DNA of 32,410 bases from Pyrinomonadaceae bacterium (lineage in GTDB: Bacteria > Acidobacteriota > Blastocatellia > Pyrinomonadales > Pyrinomonadaceae). Below are positions 16,007-23,589 of the stretch, in pieces. Under the pieces are notes generated by a model. The model was given only the letters and a program-made list of their open reading frames with translations. It was not told the origin of the DNA and ran no database searches. Position numbers and translations under genes: made by a program. The stretch spans positions 1 through 32,410 of the forward strand of contig JACCSP010000035.1 of the NCBI GenBank assembly GCA_013812905.1, written 5' to 3'. Position 1 is the first letter of the stretch. The number at the start of each line of letters is the position of its first letter.

Positions 16007-18544
16007 ATGCAAGAACGTAATTGGAAGAGTAGCGCTCTCTTTACTGGCATCTCGGCAACGGGCGGGCTGGTTTTGTGCTTGGCAATTCTCTCGATTCTCA
16101 AGTTGCCGCTCCTGACGCCTGCGGGGCTTGCATCGCTGTTCACTCTAGTTTTGCTAACGTTTGCCGCGAGCCGTTTCACCGTTCCTTTGACTGGCACGGA
16201 TGGGGTTGGCCAGAGCCGCAAGTCGGTCGCTGACGCAATCGTGTTCTTAGCAGTCATGCTTTATGCGATTCCGCCGACGGATACTGCGGGACCGGCAACG
16301 TTCCTAGCCGCTATCGTTGGCTTAATGTCGACCTATCGGCTCTCCAGCAGAAGAGAGTCCATTTTCACCACTGCCATAGCTGTCATTTCCACTTTTATCT
16401 CGGCTTCATGCTACGGAATGCTGGTCCGGCTTTTTTCTAACAACCCCGACATTGGGTTGGAGAGCGGACTGCCTTTAAACGTCTTTCTGATACCGGTCTG
16501 TGTACTTGCGGTGCTTCAATACTCTCTTAGCACGTTGGGGACGGTATCGTTCCTGCACATCGACGGAGGCAAAGCTGCAGTTCTTCCTTCGCAAGAGAGT
16601 GTTGTTTGGACATTGACCACGCACGTCGCCGGAGCGGCTTCCGCAGTACTGTTCTATTCAGCGATTCGCGGATCAGGTCTTCCCTATGTGCTCCTTGGTC
16701 TTCTGATTACTGGCCTTATTCACCTCCTTTATAGGTTTAACGAGAAACGCATCGAGGAAATAAAACGCGGGGAAGATGAGAAACGTCAGCATATCGAAGA
16801 GATGGCCACTCTTCACATGAATACGATTGAGTCTCTGGCCATTGCTATTGATGCCAAGGATCAGACAACCCACGGGCATGTCCGCCGCACTCAGATCTAC
16901 GCCCGCCAATTGGGCAGTCTCCTGTCAGTAACTGGATCAGAGCTGACCGCGCTGGTGGCTGGGGCGCTCTTACATGACATCGGCAAGCTGGCCGTTCCCG
17001 AGTATATACTCAACAAGCCAGGTAAACTCACCGAGGCGGAATTCGCCAAAATGAAGATCCACCCGGTAGTCGGGGGCGACATTCTTCGCCGGGTTCACTT
17101 CCCTTATCCTGTAGAAGACATCGTTCGTTACCATCACGAAAAGTGGGACGGTTCCGGCTATCCAATGGGACTAAAAGGTGAGGCTATTCCGTTGGTGGCC
17201 CGAATCATCTCCGTTGTCGATTTCTACGACGCCACGCGCTGCGATCGGCCCTATCATAAAGGTATGAAGCGTGAAGATTCTTTGGCCTTGTTGGAGAGCA
17301 TGGCTGGTACCGCCTTCGATCCTCGCGTCGTTAGTAAATTCGTGGAACACGTTCTAGAGTTTGATGCCCTGATTGGCAATGAGGACATTCGTGAACAGGT
17401 CCACTGCGAAGCGCCGGCGGTCGATTATGTTACCAGTACGAAGCCTGATGCGGGTCTCGCCTCGGACGTTCTCGGAAGCCCGTACGATACCTCAGGATTC
17501 AGATCCATCACACGCGCACAACGAGAGGTGTTTGCCCTTCACGAGATAGCCCAGACGATAGGTTCCTCGTTAAGTATTAACGACACCATCACTCTGGTGA
17601 CAAACAAACTCCGCGCGATAGTGCCTTTTGATACCTGCATCCTCTTTCTTGTCGATGAAAAGTCGGGCAAGGCGGTTGCTGCTCACGTTGATGGCCTGCA
17701 CGCCGAATTGTTCGCCCGCCGCCGCATGAACGTGGGCGACGGCATAACTGGGTGGGTGATCGCCAATGCGCGATCTATGTGCAACGCTTCGCCCGAGCTA
17801 GACCTGGTGGGAATGGCAGAGGATGTCTCCAAACAGTACCGGGGCGTGCTCGTTTCTCCACTCCTTCGCGAAGACGGAGCGTTTGGCGCCATCAGCCTCC
17901 TGTCCAAGAAGCTCACGTCATACACCACAGAACATGTCCGCCTGCTAGAGTCAGTTTGCCAGCATGCCGCAAGCGCGCTTAATAACGCCCTGACGTTTGA
18001 GAAGACTAAAGAAAGCGCCCTTGTTGATCCGCTCACGGAGCTTCCCAACGCTCGCGCGTTTTACATGATGCTCGAGCAGCGCATCGCCGAAGGACAGCGC
18101 ATGAATCGCGAAGAGCTAGCACTCATCAGCATAGACATTGACAATTTCAAGCGGATCAATAATGAGTATGGTCACGCAATTGGTGATCGGGTACTGGCGA
18201 GCGTCGCCGGTGTGATTCGTCGCGAACTCCGCCAAATGGATATCTTGACCCGCTACGCAGGTGACGAGTTTGTGGCAATCATGCCCATGGCATCGACGCT
18301 GATGGCCGGCTCCGTGGGTGAACGAATTAGAAGTGCAGTTGAGAATCAGAAGTTTGCCGTGCGCACAGGTGAGACGGTGGAGATCCGATTAAGTCTGGGG
18401 GTTGGATGTTTTCCGCAGGACGGCGAAACAAGTGAGGAACTTCTCACCGCTGCAGCCCGCAAGATGCAGCGTGATAAACATGGCCGCAAGACAGTGCTAA
18501 CTCTCGCTAAAGCATCAGCTAGCTTGATCGAGGTCTCCAGATAA
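16007..18544 (+). CDS. Membrane HD-GYP / GAF / GGDEF dual-domain c-di-GMP protein
   Basis: About 845 aa. Residues 5-250 hold about eight hydrophobic helices of no family I recognise, then a short coiled linker. The HD-GYP domain (about 280-460) is complete: HGHVRRTQIYARQLG, LLHDIGKLAVPEYILNKPG, and HHEKWDGSGYPMGLKGE at about 383. A GAF domain follows (about 510-660). The C-terminal GGDEF domain carries RYAGDEFVAIMP (about 751) with DIDNFKRINNEYGHAIGD. The motif is AGDEF, a variant usually compatible with cyclase activity. The protein thus combines a c-di-GMP phosphodiesterase and a diguanylate cyclase. The frame is open from 15836, but AAGG before ATG 16007 and the promoter position favour 16007. 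Confidence 0.9.
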   Translation: MQERNWKSSALFTGISATGGLVLCLAILSILKLPLLTPAGLASLFTLVLLTFAASRFTVPLTGTDGVGQSRKSVADAIVFLAVMLYAIPPTDTAGPATFLAAIVGLMSTYRLSSRRESIFTTAIAVISTFISASCYGMLVRLFSNNPDIGLESGLPLNVFLIPVCVLAVLQYSLSTLGTVSFLHIDGGKAAVLPSQESVVWTLTTHVAGAASAVLFYSAIRGSGLPYVLLGLLITGLIHLLYRFNEKRIEEIKRGEDEKRQHIEEMATLHMNTIESLAIAIDAKDQTTHGHVRRTQIYARQLGSLLSVTGSELTALVAGALLHDIGKLAVPEYILNKPGKLTEAEFAKMKIHPVVGGDILRRVHFPYPVEDIVRYHHEKWDGSGYPMGLKGEAIPLVARIISVVDFYDATRCDRPYHKGMKREDSLALLESMAGTAFDPRVVSKFVEHVLEFDALIGNEDIREQVHCEAPAVDYVTSTKPDAGLASDVLGSPYDTSGFRSITRAQREVFALHEIAQTIGSSLSINDTITLVTNKLRAIVPFDTCILFLVDEKSGKAVAAHVDGLHAELFARRRMNVGDGITGWVIANARSMCNASPELDLVGMAEDVSKQYRGVLVSPLLREDGAFGAISLLSKKLTSYTTEHVRLLESVCQHAASALNNALTFEKTKESALVDPLTELPNARAFYMMLEQRIAEGQRMNREELALISIDIDNFKRINNEYGHAIGDRVLASVAGVIRRELRQMDILTRYAGDEFVAIMPMASTLMAGSVGERIRSAVENQKFAVRTGETVEIRLSLGVGCFPQDGETSEELLTAAARKMQRDKHGRKTVLTLAKASASLIEVSR

Positions 18545-18568
18545 CCCTGGTCTATACTTGTCTTACCG

Positions 18569-18599
18569 GCGCGCGCTGCCCACGCAGCGGGCGCTTTTT
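18569..18599 (+). terminator. Rho-independent terminator after the HD-GYP gene
   Basis: GCGCGCGCTGC (18569-18579) pairs with GCAGCGGGCGC (18584-18594) with one mismatch around a CCAC loop, followed by TTTTT (18595-18599). It lies 25 bp past the stop codon. Confidence 0.85.
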
Positions 18600-18619
18600 A
18601 GTGGTTGCCGGGTCGAGTT

Positions 18620-18649
18620 TTGCACGTCCTCACAAATCTCGCGTATAAT
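18620..18649 (+). promoter_or_regulatory. pdhABC promoter
   Basis: A perfect -10 TATAAT (18644-18649) lies 18 nt after TTGCAC (18620-18625, only three of six to consensus). It is immediately after the upstream terminator and about 108 nt before the pdhA ATG, so the pyruvate dehydrogenase genes appear to be a separate transcription unit. Confidence 0.55.
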
Positions 18650-18757
18650 CAGCCACTTAAATCGTCAACGCAGCGCATCTCGTCGGCTTGGTTCACACTG
18701 CCCATGCGCGACAAGAAATCGTAACGCTGCCCAGAACATCAACCGAACAACAAGCAA

Positions 18758-19900
18758 ATGAGCAAACAGACCGCACCGTCAGAAACGAGCACAGGATCCG
18801 GAGAGAAGAGCGGAACCGGCGTGATCGATCAGGCCCCCCCAAAAGCGGTCGCTCAACAACTCAAAACCGTCAAGCAAGAACAGAAACAGCGGGTTGATGA
18901 TGTTGACCGTGAGACTCTAATCGGGCTCTATCGCCAGATGCTTTTGGTTCGCCGCTTCGAAGAGAAAGCTGCCGAGGCCTACAGCAAGGGTCAAATTGGG
19001 GGTTTCTGCCATCTCTACATCGGGCAGGAGGCTGTGGCCATCGGCGCCATTTCTGCAATCCGCCCCGATGATTACGTCTTAACAAGTTATCGGGACCATG
19101 GCCATGCGATTGCCAAGGGGATATCTCCTGATGCGGTGATGGCCGAGTTGTTTGGGAAGGCGGGCGGCTGCTCTCGCGGCAAGGGCGGTTCGATGCACAT
19201 GTTCGACCGCAAGGCGAACTTCATGGGCGGGCATGCGATAGTTGGGGGTCAGATTCCGCTTGCTACTGGGGTGGCCTTCGCTTCGAAATACAAAGGCACT
19301 GACCAGGTGACGCTTTGCTTTTTTGGAGAGGCCGCCGTCAACCAGGGCGCTTTTCACGAGTCGTTAAATATGGCTCAGCTCTGGAAGCTTCCTTGCATTT
19401 ACATCTGCGAAAACAATCAATATGGGATGGGCACGTCGCTGGATCGCGCCATGTCGTTTCAGAATATCGCAGAGAAGGCGAGCGCCTACGAAATCGCTTC
19501 TGAGTTTGTCGACGGCATGGATGTGCTGGCCGTGAAAGAAGCTACCGCGCGAGCTGTTGAACGAGCTCGCAAGGATTATCGACCCACGCTAATCGAGGTC
19601 CGCACTTACCGCTTCATGGGCCACTCGATGTCTGATCCCGGGAGCTATCGCACGCGGGCCGAGATTGAAAAGCACCAGGAGCGCGATCCGATAAAGGTAT
19701 TCTCTTCGACCCTAAAAGAGAAGGGGATCATCGATGACGCGGCGCTGGCAGAGATGGAGAAAAGCGTCCGCGAAGAAGTTGAACAGGCCCTTCGATTCGC
19801 CGAGGAGAGCCCGCAGCCCGACTCCGAAGAGTTGTTTACAAACGTCTATGCTAATCCGATTGCCCCGGGTAGCCAACGGACGAAACTAAGTAACGAATAG
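18758..19900 (+). CDS. pdhA: Pyruvate dehydrogenase E1 component, alpha subunit
   Basis: With PdhB it decarboxylates pyruvate on thiamine diphosphate and acetylates the lipoyl arm of E2. The 380-aa protein has a polar N-terminal extension of about 45 residues, then the E1-alpha core: MLLVRRFEEKAAEAYSKGQI, FCHLYIGQEAVAIGA, TSYRDHGHAIAKG, the glycine-rich GGCSRGKGGSMHMF, and the ThDP/Mg site FFGEAAVNQGAFHESLNMA with ENNQYGMGTS. The activation loop is YRFMGHSMSDPGSYRT. The ThDP motif begins GEA rather than the common GDG, a variant also seen in family members. pdhB follows after 30 bp. A branched-chain E1 is the main alternative, but pyruvate is the best reading. Confidence 0.93.
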   Translation: MSKQTAPSETSTGSGEKSGTGVIDQAPPKAVAQQLKTVKQEQKQRVDDVDRETLIGLYRQMLLVRRFEEKAAEAYSKGQIGGFCHLYIGQEAVAIGAISAIRPDDYVLTSYRDHGHAIAKGISPDAVMAELFGKAGGCSRGKGGSMHMFDRKANFMGGHAIVGGQIPLATGVAFASKYKGTDQVTLCFFGEAAVNQGAFHESLNMAQLWKLPCIYICENNQYGMGTSLDRAMSFQNIAEKASAYEIASEFVDGMDVLAVKEATARAVERARKDYRPTLIEVRTYRFMGHSMSDPGSYRTRAEIEKHQERDPIKVFSSTLKEKGIIDDAALAEMEKSVREEVEQALRFAEESPQPDSEELFTNVYANPIAPGSQRTKLSNE

Positions 19901-19930
19901 TATGTGACGAGTACACAGAGGGAACGTTTA

Positions 19931-20911
19931 ATGGCCGTCATCACCATGCGGGAAGCACTTAACCAGGCGATCCGGGAAGAAATGCTTCGTGACCCGGATG
20001 TTTTTTTGATGGGCGAAGAAGTCGCCGAATACCAGGGCGCTTACAAAGTCACCAAAGGTCTTCTCGAACAACTGGGCCCGAAGCGGGTTATTGACACTCC
20101 GATTACCGAGTTGGGGTTTGCCGGGTTGGGCGTGGGCGCGGCGATGGTCGGCTTGCGACCAATCATCGAGTTCATGACGTTTAACTTTTCAATTCTCGCA
20201 ACCGATCAAATCATTAACTCCGCAGCAAAAATGCTCTACATGTCGGGTGGGCAGTTTAACATTCCCATCGTCTTTCGCGGTCCCGGAGGCTCCGCGTTTC
20301 AGGTCTCCTCGCAACACTCACAAGCCCTGGAATCATGGTTCGCCTACTTCCCCGGCCTCAAAGTGGTGATGCCTTCAACGCCCGCCGACGCGAAGGGGTT
20401 ACTTAAGACCTCGATTCGCGATGACGACCCGGTGATCTTTATCGAGCAGGAGAGGATGTATGGCAATAAAGGCGAAGTCTCAGAGGATCCTGAATTCACG
20501 ATCCCGCTCGGACTGGCTGACATCAAGCGGGAAGGAGCGGACGCGACGATTGTGGCTAGATCGTTAATGGTGCCGTTAGCTTTGAAGGCGGCGGAAGAGC
20601 TGGAGAAGCAAGGTGTATCTTGCGAAGTGATCGATCCGCGAACGATCAGACCCTTGGACATCGACACGATTTTGGAATCAGTAAAGAAGACAAATCGGGT
20701 AGTAGTAGCAGAAGAGTCACATCCCTTCTGTGGTGTGGCGGCCGAGATCAGCCTGGAAATCATGGAGCGCGCGTTTGACTATCTCGACGCTCCGGTGAAG
20801 AGGGTTTCGGGCGTGGATGTTCCCATGCCCTACGCCAAGAATCTCGAGGAACTCGCGATACCAGGCGTGGATCAACTGGTGGCCGCAGTCCGCGAGGTCT
20901 CTTACATGTGA
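19931..20911 (+). CDS. pdhB: Pyruvate dehydrogenase E1 component, beta subunit
   Basis: 326 aa, matching E1-beta. The core shows MREALNQAIREEMLRDPDVF, MGEEVAEYQGAYKVTKGLLE, RVIDTPITELGFAGLGVGAA, and the ThDP-side segment RPIIEFMTFNFS. FRGPGGSAFQVSSQHSQALE and IDPRTIRPLDIDTILESVKK complete the C-terminal transketolase domain. The frame opens at GTG 19904, but ATG 19931 has GAGGGA about 8 nt upstream and begins at the conserved MAVITMREAL. It lies 30 bp after pdhA, and its stop is followed by a repeat-filled 130-bp gap before pdhC. Confidence 0.95.
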   Translation: MAVITMREALNQAIREEMLRDPDVFLMGEEVAEYQGAYKVTKGLLEQLGPKRVIDTPITELGFAGLGVGAAMVGLRPIIEFMTFNFSILATDQIINSAAKMLYMSGGQFNIPIVFRGPGGSAFQVSSQHSQALESWFAYFPGLKVVMPSTPADAKGLLKTSIRDDDPVIFIEQERMYGNKGEVSEDPEFTIPLGLADIKREGADATIVARSLMVPLALKAAEELEKQGVSCEVIDPRTIRPLDIDTILESVKKTNRVVVAEESHPFCGVAAEISLEIMERAFDYLDAPVKRVSGVDVPMPYAKNLEELAIPGVDQLVAAVREVSYM

Positions 20912-20912
20912 A

Positions 20913-21025
20913 GGTTGTCAGTTGTCCGGGGTCAGTGTCGCTTGTTTCCGTTCTCTCGGACAAGTGGCCATCAGTGGCACAAGCTGTGAAGCGTTGGCTA
21001 TTACCACGGACACGACGGACAGCTG
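20913..21025. repeat. GTTGTCAGTTGTCC-type repeat in the pdhB-pdhC gap
   Basis: The gap begins directly after the pdhB stop with GGTTGTCAGTTGTCCGGGGT, the same word family as at 9283-9350. CAGTTGTCCG (20919-20928) faces CGGACAGCTG (21016-21025), 9 of 10 complementary. An inner hairpin (CTTGTTTCCG / CGGACAAG) occupies about 20940-20965. The frame happens to stay open through the repeat into pdhC. Confidence 0.65.
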
Positions 21026-21041
21026 GCAAAGGACAAATCTA

Positions 21042-22430
21042 ATGGCAACTCAGGTGATCATGCCGAAACTCTCTCCCACCATGGAGGAGGGGCAGCTTAC
21101 TCGTTGGCTCAAAAAAGAAGGCGACAAGGTCTCGATGGGCGAGCCGCTCGCTGAGATTGACACCGACAAAGCGACGATGGAAATGCAGGCTCTCGGCAAT
21201 GGGGTGCTTCGCAAGATTCTGATTAAGGAGGGCGAATCGGCGCCGTTGGGTCAATTGATAGCGATTATCGGGGAACCTGACGAAGATATTTCGGGACTGG
21301 AACAAGGATCTTCAGCCCAGGCCAGACCGCCAGGCGATGAGCCCTCGGAAGCTAAATCGGAACCTGCTTCCCCGGCGGATGTCTCCGGTCAATCCGCTCC
21401 TCCGACTGTACGCCACCTCAACAAGAGTTTGGAGAGTAAAGCTGGCCAAGGTGCAAGCGCAGAGCCGGCTGTTAGTGCTTCCGGCAATGGCAGTCGATCT
21501 GCAAAGCCCGAGGTTGCATCCTCAGGGCGGCTAATAGTGTCCCCCCTCGCGGCTCGTATGGCTGCCGAAGTCGGCGTGGACCTGCGCTTATTAAATGGTA
21601 CGGGACCCGGTGGTCGCATCGTCAAGCGCGACATCGAGGCAGCCATGAGCCAGAGCCACACTGCAGGCGCGGCCGCGCCTATGGAGATGCCACAACGTCA
21701 TTTGCGAGCGGTGGAGAATTTTCCCTCCCCGCAAGCCGCAGGGCCATCGCCTTATCGCGACGAACCGGCCAGCGAAATACGGCGGACAATTGCTCGCAGA
21801 TTGGTCACTTCGCTGGGCCCGATACCCCACTTCTTTCTCACCACTGAAGTTGAGATGGAGCGCGCTGCCGAGATGCGCCGTGCTATCAATGAACTCGATC
21901 CCGATCTAAAAGTTACTCTCAACGACATCATCATCAAAGTTGCGGCCGCCGCTCTTATGGCGCATCCCGCAGTCAACTCATCGTTTCAGGATAAGACCGT
22001 CAGGTACTACGAGCGGGCCGACATCGGCGTGGCGGTTGCCGTTGAAGATGGATTGATCACTCCGGTTGTTCGTTCCGCGGACCGAAAGTCACTGGGTGAG
22101 ATTGCCGGGGAGGTCCGGGAACTTGCTGAACGTGCACGGCACCGCAAGCTAAGGCCTGACGAGTATACGGGCGCGACTTTCTCGATCAGCAATCTCGGGA
22201 TGTTTGGCATCGACGAATTTACCGCGGTCATCAATCCACCAGAAGGCGCCATCATGGCGATCGGCGCAATGTCTAAAAGGCCTGTGGTGCGCGATGAAGA
22301 AATTGTAGTCAGGCAAATGATGAAGGTAACGATGTCATGCGACCACCGCGTCATCGACGGCGCTACCGGGGCAAAATACCTCCAGACATTCAAGAAGATA
22401 CTCGAGAATCCCCTGTACCTGGTTGTTTAG
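21042..22430 (+). CDS. pdhC: Dihydrolipoyl acetyltransferase (E2) of pyruvate dehydrogenase
   Basis: 462 aa with the standard E2 order. The lipoyl domain (residues 1-80) has the lipoylated Lys in EIDTDKATMEMQA. An Ala/Pro/Ser-rich linker follows (about 85-165). The E1/E3-binding domain (about 165-205) reads VSPLAARMAAEVGVDLRLLN then GTGPGGRIVKRDIEAA. The catalytic CAT domain (about 240-462) has MSCDHRVIDGATGAKYL with the active-site His/Asp. The start at ATG 21042 (MATQVIMPKLSPTMEEG) has AAGGA 7 nt upstream; 75 codons of open frame before it translate the intergenic repeat and are rejected. No E3 (lpd) gene is in the window. Confidence 0.95.
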   Translation: MATQVIMPKLSPTMEEGQLTRWLKKEGDKVSMGEPLAEIDTDKATMEMQALGNGVLRKILIKEGESAPLGQLIAIIGEPDEDISGLEQGSSAQARPPGDEPSEAKSEPASPADVSGQSAPPTVRHLNKSLESKAGQGASAEPAVSASGNGSRSAKPEVASSGRLIVSPLAARMAAEVGVDLRLLNGTGPGGRIVKRDIEAAMSQSHTAGAAAPMEMPQRHLRAVENFPSPQAAGPSPYRDEPASEIRRTIARRLVTSLGPIPHFFLTTEVEMERAAEMRRAINELDPDLKVTLNDIIIKVAAAALMAHPAVNSSFQDKTVRYYERADIGVAVAVEDGLITPVVRSADRKSLGEIAGEVRELAERARHRKLRPDEYTGATFSISNLGMFGIDEFTAVINPPEGAIMAIGAMSKRPVVRDEEIVVRQMMKVTMSCDHRVIDGATGAKYLQTFKKILENPLYLVV

Positions 22431-22477
22431 CTTCGATGATTGACCAGATCGACCGCGAAAAAGCGAACGGAGCGAAA

Positions 22478-22616
22478 CCCGACGCCTAAGGAGGACTCGG
22501 CATGGTCGTTCGCAATGGTGTCTTGAGAAGCCCTCCTTATCAGTTGGGCGACTGCCCGGTGTTGCAGGTCTAGACTAATAACAAAAGGATCGGGATTACC
22601 CCGATCCCTTTTTTTT
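22478..22616 (+). ncRNA. Candidate structured leader or small RNA upstream of the EamA gene
   Basis: CCCGAC (22478-22483) can pair with GTTGGG (22543-22548), and inside it TAAGGAGG (22487-22494) pairs perfectly with CCTCCTTA (22532-22539), giving a long hairpin. A competing hairpin GGGC-GACT-GCCC (22546-22557) uses the same GGG. The element ends in an intrinsic terminator at 22587-22616, just before the EamA start codon. Competing stems followed by a terminator are the usual shape of an attenuator or riboswitch. I recognise no known riboswitch class; a free-standing sRNA is equally possible. Confidence 0.4.
22587..22616 (+). terminator. Rho-independent terminator before the EamA gene
   Basis: GGATCGGG (22587-22594) pairs with CCCGATCC (22600-22607) around a 5-nt loop and is followed by C and eight T (22609-22616). 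It could end the pdhABC transcript, or act as the attenuator of the EamA gene, whose ATG is only 6 nt further on. Confidence 0.9.
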
Positions 22617-22622
22617 AACACG

Positions 22623-23570
22623 ATGAACTCTAAACTGCTGCTGAAGGATCGAGGGTTCACACTTCATTTCGCACTATTTGCGGTTCAGATTATCTTTGGC
22701 ACCTGGCCGATTGTTGGCAAGGTAGCGCTGCGGTCGATATCCAGCACCAGTCTGGTTGCGCTGCGGGTGGTCGGCGCCGCGGCTGCTTTCATGCTATTGC
22801 AGGTCAAGCTGGGCCAGTTGCGCAGAATACCCAAGCGTGATCTTTCCTGGCTTGTACTATGCAGCGTGCTAGGAGTCGCTTTTAATCAACTTCTATTTGT
22901 TAAGGGCTTGTCTCTGACAACCGTGATCAATGCAACATTGCTGGGAACAACCATTCCGGTGTTCACGCTGGTAGTCAGTATTGCCTTTGGCTACGACAGA
23001 TTATCTTTGCGGCGTACGTTGGGAATTGCTCTGGCGGCGAGCGGAGTTATTTATCTCGTTGATCCACTGCGAGCTGACTTCACCGCGCAAACAAACACAG
23101 GAAACCTGTTGATTTTGACATGCGCTCTCTTGTACGGGGCTTACATCGCGATCTCCAGGGATCTCTTCAAGCGCTATGGCGCGCTCAATGTAATTACCTG
23201 GATGTTTTGTATTAGCTCCCTGGTCATGGTGCCGGTCGGCGCTTACGCATTGAGCGGCGATCAGCTGCAAACCGCTCCAGTGAGCGTTTGGCTAGCAGTG
23301 ATTTACATCATTCTGGTTCCCACGGTGGTAGCGTACTACCTGAACGCCTGGGCGTTGACACGAGTATCGCCCAGCACGGTGGCCACCTATATCTATCTTC
23401 AGCCGCTGATCGCTTTCAGTCTTGCCCCGTTGATTCTGGGCGAGCGTTTCAACTCACGAATTGTTATCGCCAGCTTACTTATCTTCTCGGGCGTCGGCGT
23501 AGTTACGAAACGCGGCCGCAGCCGGGCCGTAAAAGAAGTGGCTGAACATCCCGACGCGCTTGCTCACTAA
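22623..23570 (+). CDS. EamA/DMT-superfamily transporter
   Basis: A 315-aa integral membrane protein of about ten helices in two five-helix EamA repeats (FALFAVQIIFGTWPIVGKVAL opening the first; LILTCALLYGAYIAISRDLF opening the second). TYIYLQPLIAFSLAPLILGE near the end is characteristic. DMT members export or import amino acids, nucleotides, sugars or other small metabolites; the substrate is not readable. The gene starts 6 nt after a terminator T-run and has no Shine-Dalgarno, so its expression probably depends on read-through or leaderless initiation. It converges on the FtsH-like gene with a 19-bp gap. Confidence 0.9.
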   Translation: MNSKLLLKDRGFTLHFALFAVQIIFGTWPIVGKVALRSISSTSLVALRVVGAAAAFMLLQVKLGQLRRIPKRDLSWLVLCSVLGVAFNQLLFVKGLSLTTVINATLLGTTIPVFTLVVSIAFGYDRLSLRRTLGIALAASGVIYLVDPLRADFTAQTNTGNLLILTCALLYGAYIAISRDLFKRYGALNVITWMFCISSLVMVPVGAYALSGDQLQTAPVSVWLAVIYIILVPTVVAYYLNAWALTRVSPSTVATYIYLQPLIAFSLAPLILGERFNSRIVIASLLIFSGVGVVTKRGRSRAVKEVAEHPDALAH

Positions 23571-23589
23571 TCCCGCGGCTGAAGTGCTA

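Noticed and set aside
20817-21041. 75-codon N-terminal extension of pdhC
   Set aside because: It overlaps pdhB and then translates the intergenic repeat; ATG 21042 begins exactly at the lipoyl domain with a good ribosome-binding site.
22478-22586. Possible 6S RNA
   Set aside because: Words such as GAGAAGCC and GUUCGCAA also occur in E. coli 6S RNA, but in the wrong order, and no long closing stem with a central bubble can be drawn.
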